Source of the DNA: Trochalopteron elliotii
Lineage: Eukaryota; Chordata; Aves; Passeriformes; Leiothrichidae
Length of the DNA: 64,000 nucleotides
Assembly (NCBI GenBank): GCA_024734555.1
Contig: JANPWX010000097.1
Location: forward strand, 4,532,439-4,596,438
Direction: 5' to 3'
Of the stretch, positions 60,720 through 64,000 are shown piece by piece (within the stretch, counting starts at the first letter, position 1; each line of letters begins with the position of its first letter). Both the position numbers and the translations under genes were made by a program. The notes below the pieces were generated by a model, which saw only the letters and a program-made list of their open reading frames with translations, had not been told where the DNA came from and did not search any database.

Positions 60720-63700
60720 TATTGTGATGTGTATCTGTGCTTTGAAAGTGGCATGGTTTCAGCCATTTGACTTCTTAAGGGAGCTCTATGGTTCCTTAGG
60801 GGAACTCTATAGTTTCTTATGGTTATCACAAAGGAAAGATAGCAGTTGTATATTGCAAGTTCAGTGAGATTTAATCAAATTCACAATGTGTTGTGGAAAA
60901 GCCAGGGAACAGATTTTTTCACCTTTCTCCTATTCCTAATAGGTATCTCTTAGAGAAAGAGATGTAAATTTAGGTGTCCCTTGACAATAGGAATTATGAA
61001 TTTTTAACATTTTAGCCACTGGATGTCACTAATGATTCACAGAAACATAGAAATATGTGCACTTTTTCCAAAGGCTAAAAAATTATTTAAAGAGCACAAG
61101 ATTTGGAAGAGAAGTGTTTGCATCTGAAATGGAAGCAAATTTTATTAGCACGAAGTAAGCAGAGATGTGGTTGGGATTGCCAAGTTTTGTTTAACTTGAT
61201 GACTTTCAAGGTGGCAAACAGATATTCTGTTACAAGATTCTGAGAAAGAAAGCCAGCAAAGTTTTTTTGCACAGCTCATTTAAGAGGTGTGAGCTAGCTA
61301 AGCTGGAAGAGAAACTCTGCATGGGAAAATGTATGTGTGAGTTGTGGTGTATCTATCACAGATATTGCATGTAGGCATGTACTTACACACGTGAGCCCAC
61401 CTAGCAACACCACAACAGAGGAAATAATGAAGAAGGCTCAGATGTGCCATTATTGTATAAACCTATTAAGAGGAAAAATACACATCTGAGGATTGTAATA
61501 AATGTGCTTTAGGATGGCAAAGCATCTTCTGGCCAGCATCCCTATACAAGTGCCACAACTGCCGTGCCTTTTGCACTGCAGGTCTCAAGAATACCAAATG
61601 ACTTAATGCTGTCATGATATTTACATTAAATTAGCAACCCCTACAATACCTGTTACAGACGTGTGTAGGACTTGTAGACTTCTCTTCAAGAAATCCTAGA
61701 GAGCGATTTCTATTTCTGCAGTGCACATGCCAGATACCAGACATACCCCAGCTGCTTTAGACTTGCTGTGAATGCACAGATCAGATGTGCAGCTGCTGTG
61801 CAAGGGACGCTCTCTGCTGCAGTCCAGGCAGGGGTTTGGTAAGGTCTACTGGCCTCAGACACTTTCCTTTTGGCTGGAATGCCATGTATTTCCTGATATA
61901 CCCAGTGGGTCTTCTCAAGCACCACCAGCCATCTGCCAGGGAATGCCTGATTTCTAGAAATTGCATGAAAATAACCATACTATGCTTTTTCTTCTGGGGC
62001 ATAAAATGCAAGAAGGAATAGAGAGGATGCTGATCAAAAAATGAATCTATGAGCAAGAATAGAGAGATTTTACTATAAAGTTAGGCAAGAATACTATAAA
62101 TACAGGCTAACCATTTCAGTCTGGGGAGTGGCCCACATGTTAAGGCAAGTTGCCCTTATTAATAAACACCTATTTGACCAAATAGTCATTTCAGTCCTTG
62201 GGTTTTTTGCTATCTCGGTTTTCAATACTATTATTTTTTTGGTTTGTCCATTATCATTTCCATTTTAAAGTTTCATCCTGGTTTCTAAGCTGTAGTCTTG
62301 TCAATGTTTTTGTGCTTATTAAAGCCCAGGCACAACTGAAAGTTATAGTGGCAGTATATTCAAGGTGACAATTTTACAATATATTACAAAAAAAACTCAG
62401 GCAGACTTTAATGAGGCTCAATGTACTAACCACCTTGGTACAACTCTTACGACTTCAGATGGATTATATGAATTGAATAAAAGTTTCAGTTGTTAGTGTG
62501 CACAAAAGCACATGCTGTGCCATGAGGCACAATCAGTCAATGGGTGCTGAACATAAGAGAGACATCTGTGCTTTTAAGGGACTGATAATTCACAGACAGC
62601 ATTCCCATAGCTCTCTTTTATCACTGCTAGGGGCCAAGGACAGATACTACAAGATGTGCTATCAGTTCCTTTGTGGGACTGTATCCTTCCTTAAGGCCTT
62701 GGGGAGCTGAAATTTAAAATCTCAGCTCTGACATTAAGTTACTTTTGATCAGAGACAATGTGCTTACTCTTTACTTGTACATTTTTAATGTACATTCCTG
62801 TACATTTTTTAAAAGTACTCTGCACAACTAGAAACTTTAAATGACATTATTAAAAAGAGTATCCTCAACTAAAAAAAAAAGGAAATTAGGTAAAAAACCC
62901 TAAAAAAATAATAATCCTAAACTTTATTAAAGTTAAGCTTCCCCAAAGGCCCTGAAAAGTGGTATTTGATTGGAATTAAGTTTGCCTGTTCTTACCAGGA
63001 TGCTGTCAGGCTGCATAATTTTTTTTCTGAGAAGAATTCTTAATCCTCATGCAGATGGGAAGTAACAATAAACACCATCTGCTGCAAATTAGGTTACTCT
63101 CTTAGCAACCAGTGAGATCAGGCTCTGTCTCAGCCTTCCATTTTCTGTGCTGAAGTACACACTGGCACTTCAGCTTGTTAACAGAGCAAGTGATCAGAAG
63201 TAAAGTGGAAATAAGAAATAAAAGATCTTTCTTACTCCCCTCCTGGCAAGATCCTTCCTGTCCCTGACAACCCCACAGTTTTGTTGCTGTATGCCAGAGG
63301 GTCCAAGATCCTCTCATCACCCCATCTTCCTCTGGCTCCTGACTTCTCCTGTGGGAGTGGGAGCAGCATCATGAAGTACTGGCAATCTCTCATGACTGCT
63401 AGGTGCTGGGAGCCAGCCCAAGAAGTAAATAGGATCAGCAGGGGGGAGGGCTCTGTGTCAGTTGAGAGTGGATTTGAAGCTGTCTGCTGCTGGCAGAGCT
63501 CACAGGGAAGAGGGCCAGTGAGACACTCTGCCTGGCTTCCCGTGGCAGAACCCGTTCCCTGCCCCGTGGGTGCCGCTCACCCAGCTGCACCCCAGGCCTG
63601 CTCCATGATTACAGCATGTCAACTTGTTAAGGACAGCAGGTGTTGGAGCAGATGCTTCTCATTAACTTGGCATGACATCTCCACACAAACCTCTCCTGTA

Positions 63701-64000
63701 CCATGACAAGGTGATTTTGAAAGAGAATTGTCTGGTTTTTTCCATTATTTTATACTGTGTCTAATGAACTTTCTCTGCTGGTAATGGTCACAGTGTCTCC
63801 ACCATGTTCAGGCAGCTGTTAATTCAAGTGCTGTGCAGTTCACAGATATACACTCTTAGAAGATAAAAATGCAAGGAATTTAGAAGTCATATAAAGCATC
63901 CTTCTGATGCAACTATATAAGGAAATGTTATATTTGCCCTCAAATCACCAAAAATACACTTGTAGTTAAAGGACTCAAGTTTGACTTACTACCAGAGGAA
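60720..64000. other. Right flank, no gene seen
   Basis: Mostly AT-rich. A modestly GC-richer segment at 63280-63700 carries an open frame of 141 codons on the plus strand, but its translation is compositionally odd and unrecognised. No repeats or RNA genes are recognised. Confidence 0.45.

Noticed and set aside
56011..64000. Search for PGBD5 or other gene exons upstream of COG2
   Set aside because: No frame with transposase-like or other recognisable protein sequence was found.

Overview
This is vertebrate nuclear DNA from a bird. It has spliced genes with canonical GT-AG introns, several copies of the avian CR1 LINE in its typical truncated 3' form, and a retroviral solo LTR. A songbird or other neoavian is likely but not proven: a short fragment at 20.9 kb resembles LTR ends common in passerines, and the angiotensin I peptide differs from chicken at one position. 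No prokaryotic features, CRISPR arrays or gene clusters are present.

Two genes account for all confident coding sequence, and both could be rebuilt exon by exon. AGT (angiotensinogen, plus strand) has four coding exons between 16732 and 21358 and encodes 463 residues. A probable TATA promoter and short non-coding first exon lie near 11.02-11.10 kb. COG2 (conserved oligomeric Golgi complex subunit 2, minus strand) has 18 coding exons between 54070 and 27563 and encodes 738 residues. Every intron has GT-AG ends and the reading frame is kept throughout. The two genes are tail to tail, as in mammals. AGT makes the secreted precursor of the angiotensin peptides and COG2 is part of the Golgi vesicle-tethering complex; they are neighbours, not functional partners.

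Layout: 1-11.0 kb is the AGT 5' flank, with a CpG-rich patch at the left edge, one CR1 copy, a CTGT microsatellite and a second CpG-rich patch at 6.35-6.6 kb, but no gene I can support. 11.0-21.4 kb is AGT. 21.4-27.2 kb is the AGT 3' UTR and the spacer. 27.2-54.1 kb is COG2, whose intron 10 holds a complete solo LTR with a target-site duplication and whose intron 16 holds a second copy of COG2's own stop-codon/3' UTR segment. An assembly gap of 393 N (54119-54511) cuts the COG2 CpG-island promoter. 54.5-56.0 kb is three adjacent antisense CR1 fragments. 56-64 kb is gene-free apart from two further CR1 fragments and a TTTG microsatellite.

I found no undescribed biological system. The observations most worth checking are the 94-bp duplication of the COG2 3' end inside its own intron, the precise solo LTR, the Asn9 angiotensin I, and the inferred AGT promoter with its adjacent G-run tract.
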